Shown piece after piece: positions 51,061 to 60,731 of a stretch of 64,000 nucleotides of DNA. Source of the stretch: JADZFO01 sp964512635 (GTDB lineage Bacteria > 4484-113 > JAFGCY01); assembly GCA_964512635.1 (NCBI GenBank), contig CAZEJB010000002.1:62001-126000 (forward strand), read 5' to 3'. The notes below the pieces were generated by a model. It was not told the origin of the DNA and searched no databases. It saw only the letters and a list, made by a program, of their open reading frames with translations. How positions within the stretch are numbered: the stretch's first letter is position 1; every line of letters starts with the position of its first letter. The translations under genes and the position numbers were made by a program.

Positions 51061-52266
51061 TTAGGCGTGGGCATGGCTTGCAGAATGGCCATGACCGTGC
51101 TCATCGTGATGATGCTCTTCGTGATGATGCTCGTGGGGCTCCCACAGCGTGATGTACACCGCGGACAGCAGGCTGAAAATCAGCGCCTGGACTGCGCCCA
51201 GCAGCAGCCCCAGGAACAGGAAGGGAATATGCAGTGGAATGGCGATCGCGGTGTCGCCGATTGGTATCTGCAGCAGGCCGCCGAAGACACCCAGCAGCAC
51301 GTCCTTGCCCAGGACGTTGCCGAAGAGTCGCAGCGACAGGCTCATCGGCTGGATCAGCGCCTCCATCACGTGGATCACGATGAAGAGGATCGCCATGAAG
51401 ATGATCAGGAAGTACGAGCCAATGCCGAGGCCAAGCTCCTTGGCCGAGGGCAGCGCGCCGGGATAGTGGGCCAGGTAGCCCATCGGGCTCTTGGCGATGG
51501 AGCTGCCGTGGACATAGAAGAAAACCAGCACAGCCATGCCCAGGTTGAAGGACAGGTTGGATGTGCTGGCATGGCCCATGAAGACCAGGCCGAAGAGGTT
51601 GCAGCAGAGGATATAGATAAACAGCGTGCCGATGAAGGGCAGGTGCCGGCGGACGTTCTGCTTACCAAGGATGGCGCCGAAGAAATCTTCGAAGAAGGTC
51701 ACCACGATCTCGGCAAACATGGCCAGGCGGGTCATGCGCTGGCCCTTGACCGGCGCGGCCCGCAGCTGTTTGCTGGCGATGCCGAAAAGCACCATCAGGA
51801 AGATGATGATCAGGGCGGCATAGAAAAGATGCTCAAAGGCCTTGAAGGGACCGCCCATCGGGTCATTCAGCCCGGTGCTGGCGATGGCCTCGTTCATCTG
51901 CTCGGCGGCTTCCGGGGCGATACCTTCGCTGCCGTGGCTGCCTTCCATCAGATGATGGATCGTTCCGATCAGGTCAGGCAGATGGGGGATCTCGGCCGAT
52001 TCGGCCTCATGTCCGCCTTCGCCGTGCTCGGCCTCGCTGTGGGATCCCGCGGCGTGCATGTCCTCGCCCGCCGCGACCGCGTGGCCGTGATCATCACCGT
52101 GGGCGTAGTCCTGGGCTGCGGCCGGCAGCGCGCAAAGGCACATGCCAAGCAGAGCGGCCAGAGCTGCGAAAGTTAATTTTGAGAACCTGTTCAACCTTCC
52201 CCTCGCGTGCAAAGCCCGAAAGAGTGATTCGGAGAAAATGCGCATCCAAGCTGGCCTTGGCCCCAT
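51061..52266 (-). CDS. atpB: ATP synthase F0 a subunit with signal peptide and His-rich ends
   Basis: 401 aa from ATG 52266, which overlaps the atpI stop (TGATG); ATG 52245 is also plausible. Unlike classical AtpB, it starts with a cleavable-looking hydrophobic signal (FAALAALLGMCLCALPAAAQ) and an acidic His-rich extracytoplasmic segment (DYAHGDDHGHAVAAGEDMH) before helix 1. The core has five or six membrane helices and the essential Arg of the proton path in SLSLRLFGNVLG. The C-terminal tail is packed with His and Glu (HEHHHEEHHHDEHGHGH). Similar N-terminal extensions are known in Bacteroidetes. Confidence 0.93.
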   Translation of the reverse strand: MGPRPAWMRIFSESLFRALHARGRLNRFSKLTFAALAALLGMCLCALPAAAQDYAHGDDHGHAVAAGEDMHAAGSHSEAEHGEGGHEAESAEIPHLPDLIGTIHHLMEGSHGSEGIAPEAAEQMNEAIASTGLNDPMGGPFKAFEHLFYAALIIIFLMVLFGIASKQLRAAPVKGQRMTRLAMFAEIVVTFFEDFFGAILGKQNVRRHLPFIGTLFIYILCCNLFGLVFMGHASTSNLSFNLGMAVLVFFYVHGSSIAKSPMGYLAHYPGALPSAKELGLGIGSYFLIIFMAILFIVIHVMEALIQPMSLSLRLFGNVLGKDVLLGVFGGLLQIPIGDTAIAIPLHIPFLFLGLLLGAVQALIFSLLSAVYITLWEPHEHHHEEHHHDEHGHGHSASHAHA

Positions 52267-52655
52267 CAGGGCCGGGGGGAAGAGGGGTCTTCCACCCTGG
52301 GCCGCGCGCTCAGCCCGCGCACCACAATGACCACCGGAAGCGTGATCAGACCAGCCGCCAGGCCCATCGGCTCGAGGTAATCCCTCGTGAAGAGCCAATA
52401 GAGCAGGAGGTAGGCCGCCGGAATCTTAGCACACGACAGCAGGAAAATAAACGTTCTGGAGCGTCCCTGCAGGCGAAGCATAGCCCCCAGCAGCCAGGCC
52501 AGCAGGGCGGTGTTGATGCCCACCCAGATGCATCCGGCGCCAAAGCTGATGGCCAGGGCCTCGTAGCCGACAATGCTGCCCAGCAGGGCTGCGGCCAGAC
52601 CCAGCGCGAGATAATCGCGGATCAGCAGGCGGGAAAAGGCGCCGATGTCGGTCAC
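52266..52655 (-). CDS. ATP synthase protein I-like membrane protein
   Basis: 129 aa, four hydrophobic helices (LGLAAALLGSIVGYEALAISF, IWVGINTALLAWLLGAML, FIFLLSCAKIPAAYLLLYWLF, LAAGLITLPVVIVV). Length, position between atpZ and atpB and topology match AtpI, which helps assemble the c ring. Sequence match to the family is weak, as usual for AtpI. Confidence 0.75.
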   Translation of the reverse strand: MTDIGAFSRLLIRDYLALGLAAALLGSIVGYEALAISFGAGCIWVGINTALLAWLLGAMLRLQGRSRTFIFLLSCAKIPAAYLLLYWLFTRDYLEPMGLAAGLITLPVVIVVRGLSARPRVEDPSSPRP

Positions 52656-52691
52656 AGCGCCATTGTAGGGCTTGTGTCGCCCGGCTGCCGG

Positions 52692-52985
52692 TCAGGATCC
52701 GCTGCTCAAGCGGCTGAGCATGCGGATCGTTGAAGCCAGGCCGGCAATAGTCCCGAGCAGGATCAGGGTGATCATCCAAAAGCCCGTATTGAGACTGCGA
52801 TCCAGCCAGCTGCCCAGCAGCCAGCCGCCGACGGGACCCGCAGCCAGCGTCATCGGGATGCTCATGCCGTAGGCCAGGCCGCGCATGCGGCTGACCCGGT
52901 CGCGCTCCTGGCGCTTTTCATTGCGTTGCCTGAGCTTTTCGAGCTCGGAGTCCGGGTGCCGCCTGTATTTGAAGCGAAAGTCCAT
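52692..52985 (-). CDS. atpZ: AtpZ-like protein
   Basis: 97 aa. A charged N-terminal helix (DSELEKLRQRNEKRQERDRVSRM) is followed by two membrane helices with GPVGGWLLGSWLD and FWMITLILLGTIAGL, the AtpZ/AtpQ pattern linked to Mg uptake and F0 assembly. First member of the atp group proper. Confidence 0.85.
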   Translation of the reverse strand: MDFRFKYRRHPDSELEKLRQRNEKRQERDRVSRMRGLAYGMSIPMTLAAGPVGGWLLGSWLDRSLNTGFWMITLILLGTIAGLASTIRMLSRLSSGS

Positions 52986-53024
52986 AACTGCAGTTCCAGA
53001 CCGGGCGGAGGTGCAGGAGGTTGC

Positions 53025-54212
53025 CTAGTGCCAGCGGCTGGTGCGGCGGACGCGGGGGCCGCCATCCTCATCCTCGTCCTCGTCGTCTTCTACCGGGTGC
53101 ACCGTCAGCCCACTGGGACGGGGCGTCTCGTCGTCGGCGTCAGCACCTTCGCCTGCCCCGGCGCTTTCATGCACTGCCTCGGCGTCAACGGCAGCCGCGG
53201 CAGGATCGAAGAGCTGCGCGCTGCGAACGGGGCCGGGCAGCTCGATATTCTCCAGCGGCTCGTCGTCGTAATCTTCCACAGCCACAGCGGACCCGGTCGG
53301 GGAAGCAGAGGCCGGCTGAATCTCCGCCAGCACTGGTACTTCCAGTGCCCCGTCATCTTTCGTCAGCGCCTCGTCTTCATAGATAGCCGGGTCGTCGGCG
53401 GCACCAGACACGGCATAGGCTGCCATGTCGTCATCGAGGTCTTCCTCCAGCCACTCGTCGTCGCCTTCGTTGTATGGGTCTGCCTCGGGCTCGTCGACAT
53501 CCGGCTCTACATCCTCCCAGCTTTCATGCCGCAGCTCGGCGGCAGTGCCGTGACTGCTGCGCAACGCTGGCACGCCGGGCTCAACCGGCCTGGCCCCGCT
53601 GAGCGCGGCGGAAAAGGCATCAATGTCCAGATCCCTCTGCGGCTCTGACTCGGCCGCGGGAGCAGACGCAGCAGGCGGCGAGAATACAGCGGGCTGCCGT
53701 GCCGGGGTTTCCCGCGAAGCGGGCTGCGGACCAGCCTCGGCCAGCATGGGCGCGCTGTGAGGCCGGGCGGGGGCCTCAGGCTGGGCTGGCAGCAGCTGCG
53801 GGTTATGGTGCTCCAGTCGGGCCATGAAGCCGGACAGGAGGCCGTAGAATTCGTACTCGAAGCGCTCGCGCTGCGACTGCAGATCGGCCAGTCCGGCGCG
53901 GATCTGGTCTGCTTCAAGGCGGGCCTGGGCAATGATCGTTTCGGCCTGCGCCCGGGCCGCATGGGCCAGGTCTTCGCCTGTCTTCTGGGCCAGCATGACC
54001 GAACTCTTGAGCAGGTCTTCACTTTCCTTATAGGTCCGTAACTGGCTTTCGAGTTCGGCAATCCGGCTGCGGTACTGGGCGATCTGGGTCGTGTAGTCGC
54101 CGACGGCCTGCAGCACGGCGCTGCGGAAGAGCTCGACCTCATTGCGGTCGTAGCCACGCATGCCGACCTTGAAGACGGCGTTCTCAATGTCGAGGGGTGT
54201 CAGTTGGCTCAT
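53025..54212 (-). CDS. divIVA: DivIVA domain protein
   Basis: 395 aa. The N-terminal DivIVA domain (LTPLDIENAVFKVGMRGYDRNEVELF) senses negative membrane curvature; a coiled coil runs to about residue 130 (SRIAELESQLRTYKESEDLLKSS). The remaining 260 residues are Pro/Ala/Glu/Asp-rich and disordered, with an Arg-rich end (GPRVRRTSRWH). It organises polar or septal growth. The ATGA overlap with yggT gives a conserved yggT-divIVA pair; the link to atp genes is positional. Confidence 0.92.
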   Translation of the reverse strand: MSQLTPLDIENAVFKVGMRGYDRNEVELFRSAVLQAVGDYTTQIAQYRSRIAELESQLRTYKESEDLLKSSVMLAQKTGEDLAHAARAQAETIIAQARLEADQIRAGLADLQSQRERFEYEFYGLLSGFMARLEHHNPQLLPAQPEAPARPHSAPMLAEAGPQPASRETPARQPAVFSPPAASAPAAESEPQRDLDIDAFSAALSGARPVEPGVPALRSSHGTAAELRHESWEDVEPDVDEPEADPYNEGDDEWLEEDLDDDMAAYAVSGAADDPAIYEDEALTKDDGALEVPVLAEIQPASASPTGSAVAVEDYDDEPLENIELPGPVRSAQLFDPAAAAVDAEAVHESAGAGEGADADDETPRPSGLTVHPVEDDEDEDEDGGPRVRRTSRWH

Positions 54213-54472
54213 CGCACATTTCGGGCGACCGCGCCCACAACAATGCTGAGAATGCTGAGGAAGGCCACGGCAAGCATTGGCGAGAGGTCGAACATTCCCA
54301 CCTGCAGTCGCATGCCGCGGAAAAGGGCGATATACGGCTCCACCATGCCTTCAACGGCGCGGTACAAGCTGTTGTAACGCCAGGAAGGGTTAAAGCTGCC
54401 CAGCGACCAGACGATGATCAGCAGAATGTAGAGCTCGATCGCACCCTGCAGCACCCTGACGAATAGTTCCAC
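54209..54472 (-). CDS. yggT: YggT family membrane protein
   Basis: 87 aa, GTG start. Two membrane helices (LQGAIELYILLIIVWSLGSF, LSPMLAVAFLSILSIVVGAV) flank WRYNSLYRAVEGMVEPYIALFR, which is the family signature (P...R). Commonly upstream of divIVA in Gram-positive and related genomes, as here. Confidence 0.92.
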   Translation of the reverse strand: MELFVRVLQGAIELYILLIIVWSLGSFNPSWRYNSLYRAVEGMVEPYIALFRGMRLQVGMFDLSPMLAVAFLSILSIVVGAVARNVR

Positions 54473-54510
54473 GGACGGATTGTAACACTCCCGCCCGCCG
54501 CCGCTCGCAG

Positions 54511-56529
54511 CTAGAGGTCAAAGTACTTGTGCGGTTCATCGCTGCGCGCTGCCACCGGCTCGGCCGGATTGCCCGGCTGGGCCGGCTGGGCCGCCACCGG
54601 CTGACGACCGAGCAGGCCAAGATCGTTGATCTCATCCAGCAACTCGCGGGTCAACACTTCGCTGAGGGCTTGGGACAGATCGCCGCGGAAGCGCGAGCGC
54701 ACCTGGGGGTCGTTATCGAGGGCGTGCCGGAACAGCTCTACCAGTCTGGCGCGGTCGCGGCCGGCCAGCTTAAGCATGGTCTCGCGCACCTGCAGCACCT
54801 GCTCCCGGGGCAGCAGCCGCAGGGCGAGCATGGCGGTCTGTTCCTCGCTGCCGATGACGCAGTACTTCAGCAGAACTCCGATCTTGCGCTGGCTGATCCG
54901 CTTGGGGATCGGCTGGTTGTTGTAGACCGCGAAGATGAAATCGCAGTAGTCGCGTACGGCGTCTTCGCGGCTGGCGCCGTCCTTCTCGTTCTGGGTGCCA
55001 ACAATGGTAAGCTTCTTCTCCTGGCCGGTGAACTTGCGCACGGCCTTCTGCTCGATCTCGCCGGCGTACTCCGCCATGAAGCTGTCGCTGACCCGCTCGC
55101 CGCGGTAGTTGAATATGTCGCCGCGGGCAAGATATTGACCAAAGAGGCGCAGCACCGCCTGGTCCAGGGAAGACAGCGACAGGTTTGGACCATGACGCGG
55201 TGTGTCCGCTGCGACAAAGCCCAGCAGGAAGCGATCGTCAAGCCAGCGCGAAACACCCACGCCGGGGACGATGACGATCGGCGGCAACTGGGGCCAGCCT
55301 TCGGAGTCATGGGGAAAACAGTTGGGATGCAGTGCGTCGAGCTTCAGCAGGGCCGAGGCGACGTTCCAGGGCGTGGCAAAGCACTCGTGCAGCGGGTCTT
55401 CGAGCCGGCCGAGCTGCTCACAGAGCAGGATTGAGGCACCGTTGATCCCTGTTCGATGTTCGGCAACGAGGCTGGCCTCGGCCGAGCGCTGCATCGACTC
55501 GCAGTCCGCCAGTGCACGGGCCAGGCCTTCACCGTTGAGCATCACCGGTCCGCCGTCATAGCTGCTTCGCGAGTTCTGGCTGGCGTTGGCACTGGAGATA
55601 CGATGGGCCTGCATTCGCGCCTGCAGCATGAACTGCCGAAGTTGCGCCGCATCGGAGCACAAGCCTTCAAAGCAGGCCTTGAGTTCGTACTGCAGCCGGC
55701 GCAGCTCCGTGCCGCCGGCCTCCATCTGACTGGCGCTGAGCTCGTAGGCAGCCAGTGCGTGATAGTCATGCTGGGCCGCGCTGAGCAGTTCGCCAGCCAG
55801 ACGATTGAGGTCGCCAACTTCCTTGAGCGCGGGAGCCAGCCGGTCAGCGCGCAAGAGCTCCATCAGGCCGCGGGCCGCGCTGGCGAGCTGAGTTTGTGCA
55901 TGGCGCAGCTGGGTGACAGTGTGCTCGAGGTCGTGCCGCTCTGCGGTAAGGTCCCGGGTCTTGCCGCGAACGGCGGTGCCGGGACTGCGTCCGGAGCGCT
56001 CGGGGTCATAGGGATCCATCTCGCCGGATGCCAGCAGCCAGAGCCTCTGGAGCGGCATCAGCACGGCAGGCAGGTCCTGCAGGACCTGAGCCTGGGCTGC
56101 CAGGGCATGCGACTCGTGATCAGTCTCCGCAGACCCGCTGACAGGAGCGGCGCCAGTTCCGGGCGCCAGACGCCAGCTGGCCTTGAGCAGCAGCTCAAAC
56201 TCGATCAGCAGGGCTTGATAGAGTTCGCGGGGCAGCAGTTCGATCAGCTGCTTGCCGCCGCCGGGAAGGCTGAGCTCAACCTTGTCGCTGAGCGCTCCCG
56301 TGAACAGGAAGAGCTGCTGAGCCGGGTTAAGTTCCCCGCGGCCGCTGCTGAGCAGTCCGCGAGCGACAGCCAGCCAGGCAGCCCGCAACTTGGGCGCGGC
56401 CCCGGCCTGGGTATCGCCGTCGCGCTCCGCCTGCAGCGCCAGCAGGGCCTGGCCCAGCCTGGCCAGGGCGTCCGGCGGTGCAGCGCTTACGACCTGCTTG
56501 AAGTAATGGTTGATCTCCCGATCCTGCAT
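54511..56529 (-). CDS. Large helical cytoplasmic protein, unknown function
   Basis: 672 aa from ATG 56529; the frame extends 34 codons upstream. No signal peptide or membrane helices. Mostly helical, with a Leu/Glu/Gln-rich central part (LRHAQTQLASAARGLMELLRADRLAPALKEVGDLNRLAGELL) and a conserved-looking block near residue 500 (SDSFMAEYAGEIEQKAVRKFTGQEKKL, ISQRKIGVLLKYC). Its last residues are Pro/Ala-rich and end HKYFDL. It sits 38 bp upstream of yggT, so it probably opens the long operon. Family not recognised. Confidence 0.7.
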   Translation of the reverse strand: MQDREINHYFKQVVSAAPPDALARLGQALLALQAERDGDTQAGAAPKLRAAWLAVARGLLSSGRGELNPAQQLFLFTGALSDKVELSLPGGGKQLIELLPRELYQALLIEFELLLKASWRLAPGTGAAPVSGSAETDHESHALAAQAQVLQDLPAVLMPLQRLWLLASGEMDPYDPERSGRSPGTAVRGKTRDLTAERHDLEHTVTQLRHAQTQLASAARGLMELLRADRLAPALKEVGDLNRLAGELLSAAQHDYHALAAYELSASQMEAGGTELRRLQYELKACFEGLCSDAAQLRQFMLQARMQAHRISSANASQNSRSSYDGGPVMLNGEGLARALADCESMQRSAEASLVAEHRTGINGASILLCEQLGRLEDPLHECFATPWNVASALLKLDALHPNCFPHDSEGWPQLPPIVIVPGVGVSRWLDDRFLLGFVAADTPRHGPNLSLSSLDQAVLRLFGQYLARGDIFNYRGERVSDSFMAEYAGEIEQKAVRKFTGQEKKLTIVGTQNEKDGASREDAVRDYCDFIFAVYNNQPIPKRISQRKIGVLLKYCVIGSEEQTAMLALRLLPREQVLQVRETMLKLAGRDRARLVELFRHALDNDPQVRSRFRGDLSQALSEVLTRELLDEINDLGLLGRQPVAAQPAQPGNPAEPVAARSDEPHKYFDL

Positions 56530-56593
56530 GCGGCTCCATCCAGTGGCGGCGGACCATGGCCAGCCATACCACCCCGGATTTATCGGCAGCCGT

Positions 56594-56627
56594 AAAGCAA
56601 AAGGGCAGCCCTTGCGGGCTGCCCTTT
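56594..56627 (-). terminator. Rho-independent terminator
   Basis: Read on the minus strand: a perfect 9-bp stem GGGCAGCCC / GGGCTGCCC with a GCAA tetraloop, followed by TTTTGCTTT. It closes the IPT/TIG lipoprotein gene just upstream of the operon that begins near 56529. Confidence 0.92.
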
Positions 56628-56647
56628 CCAAAGTCGGTCCGACTGGA

Positions 56648-59600
56648 CTAGTTTCCGGCGATCAGGAAGCCGTTCTTGTCCAGGAAGTTCTTACCGGTGT
56701 AATCCACATCGAAGGGGATCAGGAAGTGCTCGCCGCCGATTGGCAGGCCGATTTCATCCACATCCGCCGCGTTGCAGAAGACGAAGACACCGTTTGTATC
56801 GGTCGGCAGGCTGGTCACGGTGTAGTTACCGTTCGCATCCGAGATGCCGGAGCCGTAGAAGACAGCGTGAGCGGAGTCCCAGACCTCGACGTGGACGCCG
56901 GGGAAGGGCTCATCCGGGGGATCAGGGTTGCCGATCGGATCGGGCCAGTCGGCCGTCAGGCGGGTGACCTGACCGCTGACCGACAGGTTACCGCCGCCGC
57001 CGCCGCCCTTGGCCACGAAGTCAACACCAGTGGCATCCGGCGGGAGCGAGACGTTGCGGCTGGCCGGCAGGAAGGTGAAGTTCGCCATGGACGGGATGAC
57101 CGTGCCGGCGCCATCGGCAACACCGGTGATGGTGTAATCGCCGTTGGCATCCGTAACATCGCTCAGCGCGCCGATGGCGACCGTCACACCCGCCAGCGGG
57201 CTGTCGCCGACGTTGTCGTCGTCTGTGTCCTCGAGGACGGTACCGGAAACGTTATTATTGCCGCCGCCACCGCCGCCGCCGTTGTCGGTGGCCTTGAGGG
57301 TGGCAGTCTGGCTGAAGATACCGCTGTTGGCGATCGCATTGCCGGTGCCGGTGTCGAGCGCGCCAGTCCAGAACCAGAAGAAGTAGGTTCCGGCAACGAG
57401 CTTGGCATCCTGGACCACGGCGAACTGAGTGCCGTCGGCGCTGTAGTGCTCGATGTCGTTGCGGACATCGACGCTGACATCGCCATCCTTGTCGAGGCGG
57501 CTCAGCGGGAACTGCAGCAGGGCGCCGTTGATGTCAGCGGTCACGTCGATCGGGTAGATCAGGTTAACCGGCTGAGTCACCTGGCTGTTGGTGAAGGGGT
57601 CAGTGTACTGGGCCATGACCACGAAGAAGAGGTAAGTCTTCGGGCCGCTGATGCCGTCGATCTGCGGAGCGACGAAGTCGAAGCCGCTGATATCAACGGA
57701 GCCGGTCTTCAGCTCAGCGCCGGTGCCCGGGACCACGCTCTGGACGATGGCTGAACAGATCAGCGGGTCAACGCTGGTCGCACTTGCCAGATCGGAGCGC
57801 TGGATAGTCACGAAGCCGGAGAGATCATCCTGCACGCCAACCGGCAGGGTGAACTCGATGGCATCTTCCTCGCCAACCTTCGTGGCCGGCCAGGTGATGT
57901 TGCCACCCGGGACGGCAGTGCCGTCGCCGGGAGCCGAGCTGTTCAGCCAGATCTGGCCGCCCGTGTCGCCGAGGTTGAAACCGCGGATCCGAACACGGGT
58001 GCCAGCCGCACTGCGACGCCAGGCATAGGGGCGCGGGGACACGGCTGTGCCGAGGAACTTGTTCGGGTCGCGGACGATGGCCGGAAGTTCCTGCGTGCCG
58101 TTAACCACGCCGGTGAAGGCACTGGTGTAGAAGGTCACGCCGCCGAAGAAGACGAAGTCGTTATAGAGGAGCTTGGCCGCATCGTTTGGATCGTTCCAGC
58201 GGCTCCACTCGTTCTCGGAAGCCTCGGGCTGACCGAAGTCCAGGGGCTCAACCGCGGTGATGACGATCTCATCCGCACCCACAACCTTAACGGAGGGGCC
58301 GAGCAGGATCGCGACATCGCCCGTGGTCGAATCTGTTACCTGTACCGAAGTGCTGTAGGTGCCCTTGGCAGCATAGGTATAGCTCAGCGGCAGGCTGGTG
58401 CCGTTCACCGTGGTGGTGGTATCGCCGCCGATCGGGAACAGCTTGTAGCTGTAGTTACCCGAGCCGCCGGCCACCGAGACGTTGAACTTGAAGGCAGTCT
58501 TGCCCGCAACGCCGATCTTCGGCGAAACGGTGACAGAGCCCACCAGCGAGGTGGCCAGGGTCACCGCGAAGGGCGCGCTGGTCAGGCCGTTGTCGGCCGT
58601 CACGGTAACGAGAATCGAGCTGGGATCGCCAGTGATGGCGGGCAGCGCGGTCACAGTGACCTGACCGTTGTTCCAGCTGGCAACCGACTGCGGAGCGCCG
58701 GTGCCGATGTTGAGGCGACCCGTACCCTTCGTGCTGCCGAAGTACTTACCGAAGACCGTAACCGGCTGACCGATCTTCAGGGCACCAGGCGACACGCCGG
58801 TGATAACCGGGGTGTTGGCCACGATGAAGGTCTGGCTGTCATAGACATCGCCGCCCACCGTGACGCGGATCGGACCAGTGATTGCACCGTCCGGGATCGT
58901 AACCTTGATCAGGTTGTTGGTCCAGCTGGAGACCGGCAGGCTCATGCCATTAATAGTGGCCTTCGAGCCGCCCTGCTGGTTGCCAAAGCCATCGCCAACG
59001 ATATCGACCTGAGTGCCGATCGGGCCGTTGGCCGGAGTGATGCTGGTGATCTGCAGCTCGCCGGAGCCCGGAGGCGGCTGGGCCACGAAGGCCTTGGCGT
59101 TGCTCTTCACACCACCCACCTCAACATACACATCGCCGGTCACAGCGTTGGCCGGGACCAGGACGGTGATTGAGGTGTTGGACCACTTGGGCAGGCTGCT
59201 GATCGAGTCGGTAACCACCGTGGCCTCAACCACGCCCGTACCGGCATCAGCAGTCTCGAAGAAGACGCCGCTGGTCTCGGCAAAAGCGCCGAAGTTAATA
59301 CCAGTCAGCACGACTTCATCGGTGCCGCGGCGGCCGTAATCCGGGGTGATCGCGTAAAGCAGCGGTGTACCCGGAACGATCTGGCCAATGATGAGCTGGG
59401 CGTTGCCGCCGCTCTGGCTGACCAGGCCGTTCTGCTTAACCACTACGATGCCCGAGGTCATACCAGGCACAACGACAGCACGGATCTGAGTGTCAGTCCA
59501 GGAGGTAATGCTGAAGTTCGTGTTGTTCAGCGTAACAGTACCGCTGTTCTGGCTGGCCCCAAAGTTGGAGCCACTAATTACAACCTCATCGCCCGCCTGC

Positions 59601-59755
59601 GCCGCAGAACGACTCAGGTTGAAAATGCTCGGGGCGATTCCGTTAAGGTCGCCGTCGTCATTTCCACCGCCGCTGCTTGAGCAGGACACGATGAGACTGG
59701 CCACAACCAATGCCAGCGCCCGCCAAAGCAGGCCGCTATTGAGTTTGGCTAACAT
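56648..59755 (-). CDS. Lipoprotein with IPT/TIG and carboxypeptidase-regulatory-like domains
   Basis: 1,035 aa. Lipoprotein signal LALVVASLIVSC followed by a Gly/Ser linker. Four or more IPT/TIG immunoglobulin-like domains (PSIFNLSRSAAQAGDEVVISGSNFG, ITPDYGRRGTDEVVLTGINFG, ITPANGPIGTQVDIVGDGFG, ...GVSPGALKIGQPVTVFGKYFG), a PKD-like stretch, then SdrD/CarboxypepD_reg-like domains near the end (SGTVLEDTDDDNVGDSPLAGVTV, ...DANGDYTITGV). A cell-surface adhesion or structural role is likely by type. AGGAGG lies 8 nt before ATG 59755. Confidence 0.9.
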   Translation of the reverse strand: MLAKLNSGLLWRALALVVASLIVSCSSSGGGNDDGDLNGIAPSIFNLSRSAAQAGDEVVISGSNFGASQNSGTVTLNNTNFSITSWTDTQIRAVVVPGMTSGIVVVKQNGLVSQSGGNAQLIIGQIVPGTPLLYAITPDYGRRGTDEVVLTGINFGAFAETSGVFFETADAGTGVVEATVVTDSISSLPKWSNTSITVLVPANAVTGDVYVEVGGVKSNAKAFVAQPPPGSGELQITSITPANGPIGTQVDIVGDGFGNQQGGSKATINGMSLPVSSWTNNLIKVTIPDGAITGPIRVTVGGDVYDSQTFIVANTPVITGVSPGALKIGQPVTVFGKYFGSTKGTGRLNIGTGAPQSVASWNNGQVTVTALPAITGDPSSILVTVTADNGLTSAPFAVTLATSLVGSVTVSPKIGVAGKTAFKFNVSVAGGSGNYSYKLFPIGGDTTTTVNGTSLPLSYTYAAKGTYSTSVQVTDSTTGDVAILLGPSVKVVGADEIVITAVEPLDFGQPEASENEWSRWNDPNDAAKLLYNDFVFFGGVTFYTSAFTGVVNGTQELPAIVRDPNKFLGTAVSPRPYAWRRSAAGTRVRIRGFNLGDTGGQIWLNSSAPGDGTAVPGGNITWPATKVGEEDAIEFTLPVGVQDDLSGFVTIQRSDLASATSVDPLICSAIVQSVVPGTGAELKTGSVDISGFDFVAPQIDGISGPKTYLFFVVMAQYTDPFTNSQVTQPVNLIYPIDVTADINGALLQFPLSRLDKDGDVSVDVRNDIEHYSADGTQFAVVQDAKLVAGTYFFWFWTGALDTGTGNAIANSGIFSQTATLKATDNGGGGGGGNNNVSGTVLEDTDDDNVGDSPLAGVTVAIGALSDVTDANGDYTITGVADGAGTVIPSMANFTFLPASRNVSLPPDATGVDFVAKGGGGGGNLSVSGQVTRLTADWPDPIGNPDPPDEPFPGVHVEVWDSAHAVFYGSGISDANGNYTVTSLPTDTNGVFVFCNAADVDEIGLPIGGEHFLIPFDVDYTGKNFLDKNGFLIAGN

Positions 59756-59811
59756 TTGCCGAAGCCTCCTTTACTGCCGGTCAGCACTCCATTTGGAGAA
59801 GGATAGATTGG

Positions 59812-59817
59812 ATTATA
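59812..59817 (-). promoter_or_regulatory. -10 element of the IPT/TIG lipoprotein gene
   Basis: TATAAT on the minus strand at 59812-59817. TTGCAA lies 15 bp further upstream, a short spacing. It gives a leader of about 50 nt with a small hairpin CTCCA / TGGAG (59788-59799) before the AGGAGG site. Confidence 0.5.
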
Positions 59818-59984
59818 ACTGAAATCCACGCATTGCAATACAGAAGGGCCCGCATTGCCTTGCGACGCCAAGCCGGGATTCCAGTCTCGCAGACCTTTCT
59901 CCCCACCAATTGTTCTACCCCGCAGTCAGCTCCAGCCAAACTTGTGTTTAGCAAATGATATTGACGCCGTGGAGTGGCGGCAGG

Positions 59985-60686
59985 TTACATCGCCGGACCG
60001 GCGCCCTGTGCCGCCGGGGCTTCCTCCGGGATCGGCGGGAGCAGATCGCGCGGGTTTGAGCTGCCGAGGATATCGGCCCCCGCATCCAGCAGCAGTCTGG
60101 CCTCATCATGGCTGCGGATGCCCCCGCTGGCCTTGACCAGGCAGCGGTCTCCGGCGAGTTGGCGCAGCAGAATCACATCTTCCAGCCTGGTTGCTTCACG
60201 GCTGTAGCCGGTTGAGGTTTTCAGGCAGTCCACCCCGGCTTCAAGCAGGGTTTCCGCCGCTGCCCGGATCTGGTCCGGGCTCAAAATCGGGGTCTCAAGG
60301 ATGCACTTGAGCAGCATCCCATGGGCGCGGCAAACATATATAAGGTCTCGCGCTTCACGGCCGAGCTTAGCGAAGTTGCCGTTGAGAATCGCGAACAGGT
60401 CCATCACCACATCCAGCTCGTCCACCCCCTGCTCGGCCAGCTCGCTGGCGGTGAAAATCTTGGCTGCGAGAGAGTCATTGCCCAGGGGATAACTGACCAC
60501 GCTGGCCACCCGCAGATCGGGGTTGTGCTTCTTGACTGTCCCGGCCAGCAGCGGTGCGACGCAGATGGCGCGCAGCCCGAGGTTGCGCGTATCTGCAACG
60601 GCCCGCTGCAGCGCGGCCACGCTGGCGCCCTGGTCGACTTTCAGAAAGGCGTTGTCGATCCGCCCGGCTACCTGGTCAATGTTCAT
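59985..60686 (-). CDS. deoC: Deoxyribose-phosphate aldolase
   Basis: 233 aa. Splits 2-deoxyribose 5-phosphate to acetaldehyde and glyceraldehyde 3-phosphate in deoxynucleoside catabolism. Schiff-base Lys156 (CLKTSTGYS), Lys185 (VKASGGIR), Asp92 (DELDVVM) and the phosphate-binding GSSN are visible. AAAGGAACAGGGGC precedes ATG. It stands alone, without deoA, deoB or deoD nearby. Confidence 0.96.
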   Translation of the reverse strand: MNIDQVAGRIDNAFLKVDQGASVAALQRAVADTRNLGLRAICVAPLLAGTVKKHNPDLRVASVVSYPLGNDSLAAKIFTASELAEQGVDELDVVMDLFAILNGNFAKLGREARDLIYVCRAHGMLLKCILETPILSPDQIRAAAETLLEAGVDCLKTSTGYSREATRLEDVILLRQLAGDRCLVKASGGIRSHDEARLLLDAGADILGSSNPRDLLPPIPEEAPAAQGAGPAM

Positions 60687-60731
60687 GCCCCTGTTCCTTT
60701 ACCGAGAGAAGCGATTTTACCCCGGCGCGCC

